Of a DNA stretch of 64,000 bases, positions 41,039-50,150 are shown piece after piece (the stretch's first letter is position 1; every line of letters starts with the position of its first letter). A model generated the notes under the pieces. The model was not told where the DNA came from, searched no databases, and was given only the letters and a program-made list of their open reading frames with translations. The stretch comes from Calditrichota bacterium (lineage in GTDB: Bacteria; Calditrichota; Calditrichia; Calditrichales; Calditrichaceae): the NCBI GenBank assembly GCA_024278755.1, contig JAJRSO010000037.1:26620-90619 (forward strand), in the 5' to 3' direction. The position numbers and the translations under genes are program-made.

Positions 41039-42472
41039 ATGTCCGAAATTCGCGTTCGATTCGCACCAAGTCCCACCGGTTACGTGCATGTGGGCAGTCT
41101 GCGCACCGCTTTATATAATTATTTATTTGCCCGTCATCATAAGGGGCGTCTTATCCTGCGTATCGAAGATACCGACCAAAGCCGTTTTGTAGAAGGTGCC
41201 GTCGAAAATCTATTGGAAGCGCTGCGCTGGGCCGGAATTGATTATGATGAAGGTCCCGGCAAAGAAAGCGCGGTTGGCCCGTACTTCCAATCGCAGCGCC
41301 TGAATATTTACAAAGAACATATTCACGCATTAATCAAATCCGGACACGCTTATCCCTGTTTCTGCTCCGCCGAGCGCCTTGAAAAGATGCGTGAAGAGCA
41401 AACCGCGCAGAATCTGCCGGTGATGTACGACGGCGCCTGCCGCACTATTCCGGCGGATGAAGCCGCAGCAAGGATGAAAAACGAAGATCACGTTATTCGT
41501 ATTAAAATTCCGCAGAGCGGTGAAACCATCGTACAAGATATTATCCGCGGCACGGTTCATTTTCAGAATAATTTGCTGGACGATCAGGTTTTAATAAAAA
41601 CCGACGGCTTCCCCACTTACCATTTTGCCAATGTGGTGGACGATCATCTGATGCGGATAAGCCACGTTATCCGCGGCGAAGAGTGGCTGCCCAGCACGCC
41701 CAAACATATGCTCATCTATCAGGCTTTCGGCTGGGAAGCGCCGCAATTTGCCCATCTGCCGCTGCTGCTGAACGCAGACCGTAGCAAACTGAGCAAACGT
41801 CAGGGCGACGTGGCCGTGGAAGATTACCGCAAAAAAGGCATCCTGCCCGAAGCGCTGGTAAATTTTTCCGCCATGCTGGGCTGGAACCGCGGCGATGACC
41901 AGGAAATTTTCAGCGTGCAGGAACTGATCGATTCGTTTACTTTGGAACGGGTCAACAAAGCCGGCGCTGTATTTGATTTAGACAAACTGGAATGGATGAA
42001 TGGTCAGTACATCCGCAGCATTTCCGAAGAAGCGTACCTGAAAGCCGGCCTGCAATGGATGCAATCATTCAATTTAGATACGGGCGACCCGGATAAGAAT
42101 AAAGCCATTTTAAAGGCCGTGCGCCCTGCGCTAAATAAATTTAGCGATCTGCCTCAAAAGGCGGCGTTATTCTTTAATGAGAAGTTAAAATATGAGACAG
42201 ACGCGCTGGAATGGATTCGTAAAACGGAAAGTCGGGAGATTTTTTCTTCCATGCTTCAGGAAATTCAATCCTTCGACCGGCTTACTTTGGATGAATTCAG
42301 TCAAATGATGAAGACGGTTCAAAAAGAAACCGGGCATAAAGGGAAGAAGCTTTGGATGGCGGTGCGCGCCGCCATGACCGGCATGACCGGCGGCCCCGAG
42401 CTACCCGTTGTACTTAGTATTTTAGGAAAAGAAAAAGTTGTTCAATTTTTAAATCAGGCCTTGCAGCAATGA
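41039..42472 (+). CDS. gltX: Glutamyl-tRNA synthetase
   Basis: A 477-residue class I synthetase. The HIGH-type motif is in PSPTGYVHVGSLRTA, the KMSKS-type motif is KLSKRQG, and the D-E-F/L-type RGEEWLPSTPKHM is present. The C-terminal helical anticodon domain is complete. It charges tRNA-Glu. It is the only one of three synthetase genes in this window without an internal stop. The ddl start overlaps its stop by four bases (ATGA). Confidence 0.95.
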   Translation: MSEIRVRFAPSPTGYVHVGSLRTALYNYLFARHHKGRLILRIEDTDQSRFVEGAVENLLEALRWAGIDYDEGPGKESAVGPYFQSQRLNIYKEHIHALIKSGHAYPCFCSAERLEKMREEQTAQNLPVMYDGACRTIPADEAAARMKNEDHVIRIKIPQSGETIVQDIIRGTVHFQNNLLDDQVLIKTDGFPTYHFANVVDDHLMRISHVIRGEEWLPSTPKHMLIYQAFGWEAPQFAHLPLLLNADRSKLSKRQGDVAVEDYRKKGILPEALVNFSAMLGWNRGDDQEIFSVQELIDSFTLERVNKAGAVFDLDKLEWMNGQYIRSISEEAYLKAGLQWMQSFNLDTGDPDKNKAILKAVRPALNKFSDLPQKAALFFNEKLKYETDALEWIRKTESREIFSSMLQEIQSFDRLTLDEFSQMMKTVQKETGHKGKKLWMAVRAAMTGMTGGPELPVVLSILGKEKVVQFLNQALQQ

Positions 42473-43470
42473 AAATAGTTGTACTTATGGGTGGCGATTC
42501 CACCGAACGTGAAGTATCACTGGTAACCGGCGATCAAATTTCCAAAGCGCTCAGCGAAAACGGACACGAAGTGATTAAAATCGATCCCGCCGCTTCCCGC
42601 GACGAACAGACCGCCCTGAATAAAACCGACCGGCACTGGATTGGTATCGATTATCCCGATTTTGAGCTTCTGCCCGCGCACCAGGGCGCGCTGTATTTAA
42701 AAAATCTTTTAATTACAAAACGTCTCAAACCGGATGTGGTGTTCAATGCGCTGCATGGCGGCAAAGGCGAAAACGGCATTATACAGGGAATGCTGGACGC
42801 CGCTGAAATCCCCTATACCGGTTCCGGCCGACTGGCCAGTACGCTGGCTATGGAAAAAGATATCAGCAAGCAGTATTTCCGTCAGGCCAATATTCCAACG
42901 CCAAAGGGAACGGTTCTAAACCGTCCCGGAGCCTCGCGGAAGAATATAAAACAACTGCAACTGCCGCTGGTTATTAAACCGAACGATCAGGGCTCCACCA
43001 TCGGGCTTCATATTATTGAAGAGACACGTCAAATCGAGCCGGCTTTATCGGACGCTTTTCGGTACAGCGGTAAAGTCATCGTAGAAGAATATATCGCCGG
43101 CCGGGAATTAACGGTAAGTATTTTAAAATCCCGCGTCCTGCCCGTACTGGAGATTATTCCGGAGCATAATCTGTATGATTACGAATGCAAATACAGCGAC
43201 GGAATGAGCGCCTATCAGGTTCCGGCTAAACTGGACGACGCCTTAGCCAAATCCATACAAAGCCTGGCCCTAAGGGCTCACCGCATTTTGGGCTGCGCGG
43301 GATATTCCCGGGTGGATTTTCGTTTAAACACGGAGAATCAACCCTATATATTGGAAGTAAATACCCTGCCGGGAATGACCGGCACCAGCCTGGTTCCCAA
43401 AGCGGCCAAAGCGGCGGGTATTAATTTTAACGCCCTGGTGGAAACGATTGTTGAAGAAGCCCTTAAATGA
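42469..43470 (+). CDS. ddl: D-alanine-D-alanine ligase
   Basis: A 333-residue ATP-grasp ligase for peptidoglycan precursor synthesis. It has the N-terminal VVLMGGDSTEREVSL, FNALHGGKGENGIIQG, an ATP-grasp core PLVIKPNDQGSTIG, and the metal and substrate site SRVDFRL...LEVNTLPGMTGTSL. Translationally coupled to gltX by a four-base overlap. Slightly shorter than some Ddl proteins but no motif is missing. Confidence 0.94.
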   Translation: MKIVVLMGGDSTEREVSLVTGDQISKALSENGHEVIKIDPAASRDEQTALNKTDRHWIGIDYPDFELLPAHQGALYLKNLLITKRLKPDVVFNALHGGKGENGIIQGMLDAAEIPYTGSGRLASTLAMEKDISKQYFRQANIPTPKGTVLNRPGASRKNIKQLQLPLVIKPNDQGSTIGLHIIEETRQIEPALSDAFRYSGKVIVEEYIAGRELTVSILKSRVLPVLEIIPEHNLYDYECKYSDGMSAYQVPAKLDDALAKSIQSLALRAHRILGCAGYSRVDFRLNTENQPYILEVNTLPGMTGTSLVPKAAKAAGINFNALVETIVEEALK

Positions 43471-43565
43471 TTTTAGATTTTAAATTCTAAATTTTGAATT
43501 ATGGTAACCGGCAGTGATTAATTTAGAATCTATAATTCATCATTTATAATTTTACTGAGGTGGTT

Positions 43566-45020
43566 ATGTCTGAATTAAAACTATACAACTCACTCACCCG
43601 CACAAAAGAGGTATTTAAACCCATTCATCCCGGTTTTGTGGGTATTTATGTTTGCGGCCCCACGGTATACGGCCACGCTCATCTCGGGCACGCCAAAAGT
43701 TATATCAGTTTCGACGTTATCGTGCGCTATCTGCGCTATTCCGATTTTCGCGTACGCTACGTGCAGAATATTACCGATGTGGGGCATCTCGTTTCGGACG
43801 CCGACGAAGGCGAAGACAAAATTGGCAAACAGGCGCGTCTCGAACAATTAGAACCCATGGAAGTGGTGGAACGCTACACCAAAAGCTATTTTGAAGATAT
43901 GGATATTCTCAATGTACTGCGTCCCGATATTTCACCGCGGGCCAGCGGGCATATTCCGGAGCAGATTGAACTGGTGGGGACCCTCATCGAAAAAGGCTTT
44001 GCCTACTAAAAAAACGGCACGGTCTATTTTGACGTAAGTAAAGATAAAGATTACGGTAAGTTGTCCGGCCGTAACGTAGAAGAATTGATCAGCGGCAGCC
44101 GTATCGACCCCAATGCCGATAAAAAAAATCCGGCTGATTTTGCCCTTTGGAAAAAAGCCGACCCCGAACATATCATGCAGTGGAACAGTCCCTGGGGAAA
44201 GGGCTACCCCGGTTGGCATGCGGAATGCTCGGTTATGTCCACCAAATATCTGGGCCAGCCCTTTGATATTCACGGCGGCGGATTGGAAAACACCTTTCCC
44301 CATCACGAATGCGAGATCGCCCAAAGCGAATGCGCGCACGATAAAACCTTTGCCAATTACTGGCTGCATAATAATATGATTACGGTGAACGGTACCAAAA
44401 TGGGCAAATCGCTCGGTAATTTTATTTTGGTAAAAGAAGCCGTAAAAAAGCACAAACCGCTGGCCGTACGTTTTTTTATCCTGAGCAGCCACTACCGCTC
44501 CCCCGTTGATTTCAGCGACGCCGCGCTGGATGCGGCCGAAAAAGGATTGCAAAAGATCCACCAGACGCTCCTGCGTTTAATGAATTTTGACGGCGCACAG
44601 TCCGGCGTCGATTCTGTATTTGAAGAACGCATTTCTGCCTATCTGGAAAAATTTAAGCAGGAAATGGACGACGATTTTAACACGCCCAAGGCCATCGCCG
44701 CCCTGTTTGATTTCATTCGTGAAGTGAACGGCTGGCTGGATAAATCCGGACAGACAGCGCGAGAGACTCTAAAAGCCGTCATTGAAACCATCGACAAAAC
44801 CGCTGGAAGTGTTCTGGGAATCTTACCCGAGGATATTAAAACTTTACGTGCGACGGATGATGATAAACTGGATGGGGTGATTCAAATTTTGATCGAAATG
44901 CGTAGCCAGGCCAGGAAGGATAAAAATTTTGCTTTGGCCGATGAAATCCGTAACCGTTTAAATGAGGCGGGAATTGAGTTAAAAGATACGCCGCAGGGCA
45001 CGACCTGGGACAGCAAATAA
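43566..45020 (+). CDS. cysS: Cysteinyl-tRNA synthetase interrupted by in-frame TAA
   Basis: A class I synthetase frame of 484 codons (family length about 460-500) starting at ATG 43566 after an ACTGAGG site. It is interrupted at codon 148 by TAA (44007-44009). Upstream are zinc-site VCGPTVYG and HIGH-type HAHLGHAKS. Downstream in the same frame are [32 protein letters not shown] and the KMSKS-type KMGKS, all intact. Homologues usually have Glu or Ser at the interrupted position (AYExDGxVYF), so GAA to TAA by one base is the simplest reading. The stop follows TAC, exactly as in glnS. The gene is essential in most bacteria. It may be a sequence error, natural readthrough, or a real null with another copy elsewhere. 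Confidence 0.85.
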
Positions 45021-45687
45021 TCGGTTACTCTTCTGCTCCTGTCCCCTTAATAAAAGAGACGACAGAGGTTGTTCCTGTACTATCTCCATTAGATTGCTGT
45101 CTTTTCAACGCCTGCCTGCATCCCGATTTATCAGGGCTACCCCCCTTTTCTAAGGGAAAATTTGCTTAGTTGGACGGGCGACGCGAAAAAGAATCGTTTA
45201 GCTTAGGAAAAAATGTTCTTGCGGGGTTAAAAACCAATTGCCACTCTATTTTTAAATCTGGGTTTAATCGATGTAAATCCGTGGACGTTTTTATGCTGCG
45301 CACTGCAATTCCGCCAAACTAAAGGATCAGCGAAAAGAACAAAACCGTTATCAGCGCGCTGGAACCGGTTAAAAGGAAGAAACAAAAACGGTCAAATTTA
45401 TTTTCGGTTAAACTTATCATTACATCCCCCTTGCAGGTTTATCTCACAGATTAAAAAAATACTGATGAAATTTACATAATTCTTCCGGGGAAATAAAACC
45501 TTTTTTTCGGTTTTTTTATGTTATGAGCACAGCTATTCTTATAGATCGCAAAGTGCGCTAATTTTCGCCAAAGAAGTTAAAAAATGAGACTCCGATACTT
45601 GTTCGTTTTTATTGTACTTTCCCCCGGCAAGGGGGAATTTGCTTATTCTTATATTTTGCAGGCTTGCTTTAACCTGCCATCTTTTCC
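45021..45687. other. 667-bp spacer without a recognisable gene
   Basis: Lies between convergent cysS and the cysteine desulfurase fragment. It holds a TCCCGATTTATCAGGG-like hairpin near 45121 and a perfect TTCCCCC/GGGGGAA hairpin at 45619-45637. The latter has a five-base loop but no T-run on either side. No RNA gene or open frame with family features was seen. Confidence 0.5.
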
Positions 45688-46197
45688 CTACCGGCAGGGT
45701 ACAAAACGCACGGCCGAGCGGGTTTCCTCAATCACTTCTTTAAAGCGCTGCAGGGTTATCTCAATCTCCTCTTCGGTAGTATGTAACCCTAAAGATAAGC
45801 GGATCGAACAGTGCGCTTCTTCTTCGCTTAATCCCATGGCCAAAAGCGCGTGGGAAGGATGAGGCGAACCGGCCCGGCAGGCGGAACCGGAAGACAGCGC
45901 CACGCCTTTTTGGTCCATGGCCATCACCACAGACTCCCCGCGCAGGCCTGGTAAAATCATATTTAATGTTCCCGGCAAACGCCGATTCGGATGCCCGTTC
46001 AACTGCGCATCCCGATACACTGCACGGATTCCCTGCTCCAGCCGGTCACGAAGTTCCTTTATTTTTGTAATCTGTGGAAGCCGCTGAACAGCCAGTTCGA
46101 CCGCCTTTCCCAAACCCGCAATAGCCAGCACATTTTCCGTGCCCGCGCGCAGACCGGTCTCCTGTTTCCCGCCGTGCACCAGCGCACTTATCTTCAC
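45688..46197 (-). CDS. C-terminal third of a NifS-like cysteine desulfurase (out of frame with its N-terminal part)
   Basis: A 169-residue continuation of the cysteine desulfurase begun in the fused gene upstream. It starts at a GTG overlapping the preceding TGA (GTGA) and opens with KISALVHGGKQETGLRAGTENV, the sequence that normally follows GALYVKKG. The catalytic cysteine is in SSGSACRAGSPHPSH. The pieces rejoin in frame with a -1 shift at the A-AAA-AGG-GG run, or if one G is missing from that run. As written, translational coupling through GTGA could yield a separate chain carrying the catalytic Cys loop. A homopolymer sequencing error is the simplest alternative. Confidence 0.8.
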   Translation of the reverse strand: MKISALVHGGKQETGLRAGTENVLAIAGLGKAVELAVQRLPQITKIKELRDRLEQGIRAVYRDAQLNGHPNRRLPGTLNMILPGLRGESVVMAMDQKGVALSSGSACRAGSPHPSHALLAMGLSEEEAHCSIRLSLGLHTTEEEIEITLQRFKEVIEETRSAVRFVPCR

Positions 46198-49082
46198 CCC
46201 TTTTTCACATACAACGCGCCGATACCTTTGGGGCCATACAGCTTATGCCCCGACAGAGTTAGTAAATCCACATCCCATTTTTTCACATCCACCGGAATCT
46301 TTCCCACCGCCTGTACCGCATCGCAATGAAACAGAATATTCTTTCGATGGGCGATTTCAACCAGTTCTGCGACAGGCTGAATAGAGCCCGTTTCGTTATT
46401 GGCCGCCATAATACTTACTAAAAACGTGTCCTTCGTAATGGCCTTTTCTAAATCCTGCGGACGAACAAGCCCCTGCGAATCAACCGGAAGCCAGGTTATT
46501 TTAAACCCTTTTTGCCCCAGCCATTTGCAGGTATTAATGATGGCCGGATGCTCGATAGCGCTGGTAATCAGGTGGCGCTTGTTATTTTCCGTTGACAGGG
46601 CAATTCCCTTTAGCGCCAGATTATCCGCCTCGGAACCGCCGCCGGTAAAGACGATGCGCTTGGCCGTGGTATTAAGCAGATTGGCCACACTGCGCCGGGC
46701 GGATTCGATTACCGTACGGGCATCCTTTCCTTCCTTGTAAATTCCCGACGGATTGCCCTGCCCCTGCTCCAGAAAACGAATCATCACTTTCCGAACCTGC
46801 GCATCGAGGGGGGTTGTGGCATTGTGATCCAGATAGATCCGCCGTACGGCGTTGCCGGTTGAAGTTTCTGTAAACGTTTTGTTTTCGGCGTTTTCTTCGC
46901 CGGAATTAATATTTTGTCCCCCGCTGCCTTCGCTAACCTTTTTGACCTGGCAGAGTAAGGTTTTATAAACCGGAAAACCGGAAATGGGATCATAATTTTG
47001 CAGGTCGGTCAATTCGTTAATATTGGTCTGCTGCCACTGTTCCGGGCCGACCGGTCCGCCGCCGCCCATATCGGCGTCGATGGCTCCTTTTATAATATTT
47101 TCGGTCACAAAAGCGCGCATGGTCAGCGTGCCGCGTTTGGTACTGATTTCAACCAAATCCCCGGTTTTAATCCGTCGCTCGCGGGCGTCCTCCGTATTCA
47201 GTGTAACCAACGGTTCGGGACGTTTTTTATTCAGAGACACGACGCCGTGGTGCTGGGAACGAAAATCAGTGGTCACCCGCGAACCGGAATTAAAAATTAA
47301 CGGATATTTTTTGGCAAGCTGCGGCTGACTAAGCGGCCCCTCTTTAGGTTCGGTATAAACGGGAAGCGGATCGTATCCGTGTTCTTCCAACACTTCCGAC
47401 GCAAATTCAAATTTTCCGGTCGGCGTTTGGAATCCCGGCTTGCCGTCATCGCGCAGACCGCCCTTTTCCCATTTTTTAAATTCCTGAATCTTCCCTGGCA
47501 GCCGTACCGTTCCACCGGCTTCACGCACTTCTTGCGGCGAAAAGCCGCTGCCCTTCAGAACGTAGTTCAACAATTCCTCTTCATTTTGCGGATACAGGTG
47601 TCCGTATCCCAGACGTTTTGCCAGTTCCGCCATGATGAAAAAATCATTACGCGCTTCGCCCACCGGTTCAATGACCTTTTCACGAATCCGGAAAATGGGG
47701 CCATAGGTCATATAAGATTCTATTTCGTACATGGTCGTCGCCGGCAGAACAATATCCGCGTAGGCCGCATCTGCCGTTAGCTGGCGGTCGATAGTCACCA
47801 GAAAATCCAACCCGTTCAGGGTTTTTTTCCAGATTTTCGGTTGCGGCCAGGCGGTCACTATGGAACCGCCGAGAATGATCAGCGAGCGGATTTTATACGG
47901 TTTGCTTTCCAACACCGATTCCGGCAGGGAGATGGCATGGGATTCCCCGCGATAGGCGCTGTACACAGGAAAACGATCCCGGCCCAGCGCTGTATTCTCA
48001 TCCGGATTGGCAATGAGTCCATCCCGGTTAATGGGAAAGGCATTATTTTTCATCGAAAAGCAGCGTCCGCCCGGCACATCCATCTGACCGGCCAAAGCCC
48101 ACAGAGCCATGGTGGCCCGGATGGCCTGCACGCCGCTGTCGCTGTATTCCAAACCGCTGTACATGATGGGCGCCGCTCCGTTTGCTTCAACTAAACGCCG
48201 GGCCAGACTGCGCACTGTTTCGGCAGGAACGCCGGTTATCTCTTCTACCACCTCCGGGCGGAAATGCTGCGTATAGCGGGCAAAGTCATCAAAACCGTGG
48301 GTCCATTCTTCTACAAATTTTTCATCAAACAGATCTTCTTCGATGATGACCTGACATAAACCGAGCGCAAGCGCACCGTCGCTTCCCGGACGAATGGGAA
48401 TCCATTCCGCATCGGTAACCTTCGCCGTTTTTGTTTTCCGCGGATCGATAACGACAACTTTCGCACCTTTTTTATGCGCTTCGAGAATGCGATCGTAGTC
48501 CAGCGGCGGTGAGTCGGTGGCCGGGTTCGCGCCCCAAACGACAATAAGCTCGGCATGTTCAATGTCGGTAAACATATTGATGAACATACCGCCCATGGTC
48601 ACGTGCGGGGCAATCATGGCAAAGGAGACGTAACACAGGGCGCCAACGCCGAGGGTATTGGGGGAACCAAACGGAAACAAAACACTGGATGCCGACGAGA
48701 CCGCCACACCCTTTGGCTGAAACACATCGCACATGGACAGTTCAAAACTGCCGCGCCCGGTGTAAACCGCCGTCGCTTCCGCGCCGCTCTCGTTTTTTAT
48801 GGTTTGCAGTTTGGAAACGATAATTTCGTAGGCTTCGTCCCAGGAGATGCGTTCGAATTCGAAGGTGCCTTTGGGGCCTTTTCGTTTAAGCGGATATTGC
48901 AGGCGGTCTTTAGAATAAACAATATCTTTAGAATGCTGGCCGAGGGTGCAGATCATTCCCAACGGAGAGCTGTCGTCCGGCCGGACTTCATTTAATTTTC
49001 CGTCTTCATCATATTTGACTTTAACCCAGCAGCCTGCCGGGCAGATGCCGCAGATGGCGCGTTTTTCATTTTCTGTGTACAT
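46194..49082 (-). CDS. Molybdopterin oxidoreductase fused to NifS-like cysteine desulfurase (C-terminus shifted)
   Basis: A 962-residue chain. Residues 1 to about 715 form a molybdopterin (bis-MGD) oxidoreductase of the formate dehydrogenase/polysulfide reductase family. The [4Fe-4S] ligands are Cys11, Cys14, Cys18 and Cys45. The probable Mo ligand is Cys150 in GALCYVSF, coded TGT and so not selenocysteine. WGANPATDSPP and the molydopterin-binding C-terminal barrel follow. A polar linker (about 716-745) leads to a cysteine desulfurase N-terminal part (about 748-962) with YLDHNATTPLD, TGGGSEADNLAL and the PLP lysine near 947 in SGHKLYGPKG. It ends at TGA; the rest is in the next frame. Cysteine desulfurases supply the sulfur that activates Mo enzymes, so the fusion makes chemical sense. 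No electron-transfer subunits are adjacent. The substrate is unknown. Confidence 0.85.
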   Translation of the reverse strand: MYTENEKRAICGICPAGCWVKVKYDEDGKLNEVRPDDSSPLGMICTLGQHSKDIVYSKDRLQYPLKRKGPKGTFEFERISWDEAYEIIVSKLQTIKNESGAEATAVYTGRGSFELSMCDVFQPKGVAVSSASSVLFPFGSPNTLGVGALCYVSFAMIAPHVTMGGMFINMFTDIEHAELIVVWGANPATDSPPLDYDRILEAHKKGAKVVVIDPRKTKTAKVTDAEWIPIRPGSDGALALGLCQVIIEEDLFDEKFVEEWTHGFDDFARYTQHFRPEVVEEITGVPAETVRSLARRLVEANGAAPIMYSGLEYSDSGVQAIRATMALWALAGQMDVPGGRCFSMKNNAFPINRDGLIANPDENTALGRDRFPVYSAYRGESHAISLPESVLESKPYKIRSLIILGGSIVTAWPQPKIWKKTLNGLDFLVTIDRQLTADAAYADIVLPATTMYEIESYMTYGPIFRIREKVIEPVGEARNDFFIMAELAKRLGYGHLYPQNEEELLNYVLKGSGFSPQEVREAGGTVRLPGKIQEFKKWEKGGLRDDGKPGFQTPTGKFEFASEVLEEHGYDPLPVYTEPKEGPLSQPQLAKKYPLIFNSGSRVTTDFRSQHHGVVSLNKKRPEPLVTLNTEDARERRIKTGDLVEISTKRGTLTMRAFVTENIIKGAIDADMGGGGPVGPEQWQQTNINELTDLQNYDPISGFPVYKTLLCQVKKVSEGSGGQNINSGEENAENKTFTETSTGNAVRRIYLDHNATTPLDAQVRKVMIRFLEQGQGNPSGIYKEGKDARTVIESARRSVANLLNTTAKRIVFTGGGSEADNLALKGIALSTENNKRHLITSAIEHPAIINTCKWLGQKGFKITWLPVDSQGLVRPQDLEKAITKDTFLVSIMAANNETGSIQPVAELVEIAHRKNILFHCDAVQAVGKIPVDVKKWDVDLLTLSGHKLYGPKGIGALYVKKG

Positions 49083-49239
49083 TTATTTCCCTGGCAATAC
49101 AACGGTTAGACATAAAGCGATTAAAACACTTTTTGAAATTTAACAGACAAAACAACAGAAGCATTTAGTGGTGGTTTAGGCCCGATAATTTCTCTTTTAT
49201 TAGATAAAAACAAGCTTTTGACCAAATACTTTTAAAATA

Positions 49240-49506
49240 TTACAAAATGGAAACTCCGTTAACATATTTATGAAGAATACTTGAAATCAATGTCTGATAT
49301 GGTAATCCTTCCCGATAAGCAATTCGTTGTAATTCTTTAAGATCACGTTCTGAAATACGGATATTTACTCTTTTATCCTTGCGAATGGTTGCTCTTGCAT
49401 ATTCCTTTAATTCTGTTTTTCTTTTGGAAAGATTTGGTGCTGATTTCCATTCATCTTTTTCAAAAGAATCTAATAATTCCTTTTCATATTTATCTAAATC
49501 ACTCAT
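49240..49506 (-). CDS. Antitoxin, BrnA/CopG-like
   Basis: An 88-residue protein with an acidic N-terminal half. Its C-terminal ribbon-helix-helix has the strand KRVNIRISERDLKELQRIAYREGLPYQTLIS. It overlaps the upstream toxin gene by eight bases, the usual toxin-first order of BrnTA modules. It should bind the toxin and repress the operon promoter. Confidence 0.8.
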   Translation of the reverse strand: MSDLDKYEKELLDSFEKDEWKSAPNLSKRKTELKEYARATIRKDKRVNIRISERDLKELQRIAYREGLPYQTLISSILHKYVNGVSIL

Positions 49507-49780
49507 CTTTTTTCTCCAAATAAATACTTGTCGCTTTTCTGCTAGGAAAGATTGTTTTCAAAAATATTTCATCTTCAGTTTCAATATAGGGAACCAAATA
49601 GATATAATCATCAATATTAAAAACCATCATCCTCTGTCCGGAATACCTTTCCTGATTTGAATATTCGATATCATCTATCAGAAAATCATTTTCAATATAA
49701 AATAGAATATCTTCGAAACAGATACCCCTGTTTTTTCTTAACCATTCATTTTTTTCTCTGTTCCAATTATACAATTTCAT
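49499..49780 (-). CDS. Toxin, BrnT-like RNase
   Basis: A 93-residue protein matching the BrnT layout. It opens with a short strand YNWNREKNEWLRKNRG, then FEDILFYIEND and the ERYSGQRMMVFNID strand pair. It ends in IFPSRKATSIYLEKKDE, where Arg/Lys of the SxRxA-type motif would act in RNA cleavage. Divergent from Brucella BrnT but the same size and partner arrangement. It lies just before the molybdopterin gene on the same strand. Confidence 0.75.
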   Translation of the reverse strand: MKLYNWNREKNEWLRKNRGICFEDILFYIENDFLIDDIEYSNQERYSGQRMMVFNIDDYIYLVPYIETEDEIFLKTIFPSRKATSIYLEKKDE

Positions 49781-50150
49781 TGGTTTAATCTATTGTACTG
49801 TGTGCACTTTGGCAACAAAAATTTTCAAATAGGGATAATACCTCTGTGAATTGTGGAAAGCACTTTGTCGGTACAATTCCTATTTATCGGAAGGTTGCAC
49901 GCTCTTAAATGAAGCAGGGATTGCTTTGCAAAGACGTATAGTTCCGATTCCCTGGCCGAGTGCTTTAAAGGAAGTTAAATTTTTAAAGTTTTCCAATTCT
50001 ATTTATATATGAGTCAATTCTAAAAACCGATTCCATTGATAGAATGGAAGTTTTCGTCATAATATTAACAACAAGTTATAAAAGCGATGGAATCGATCAT
50101 CACCCTTTTGAGACCAGAGTCATATATGCTTTAAAATATTGCGTTACTTT
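49781..50150. other. 370-bp spacer, possible gene remnant
   Basis: AT-rich spacer upstream of the toxin-antitoxin pair. A short plus-strand open stretch (about 49891-50012) reads SEGCTLLNEAG then ALQRRIVPIPWPSALKE but has no start codon and no recognised family. Inverted CGATTCCAT / ATGGAATCG arms occur near 50022 and 50088. The toxin promoter is probably within the first 150 bases. Confidence 0.4.

Noticed and set aside
44007..44009. Selenocysteine or pyrrolysine insertion at the cysS stop
   Set aside because: The codon is TAA, whereas Sec uses TGA and Pyl uses TAG. The residue expected from the family is Glu/Ser, and no SECIS-like hairpin is apparent.
45619..45637. Terminator hairpin TTCCCCC/GGGGGAA
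   Set aside because: The stem is strong but no T-run follows on either strand, so terminator function is not supported.
48600..48660. Molybdopterin enzyme as a selenoprotein
   Set aside because: The probable Mo ligand (residue 150) is coded by TGT cysteine, not TGA.
49891..50012. Small gene reading ALQRRIVPIPWPSALKE
   Set aside because: No start codon or ribosome-binding site, only about 40 codons, and no recognised family; kept only as a note on the spacer.
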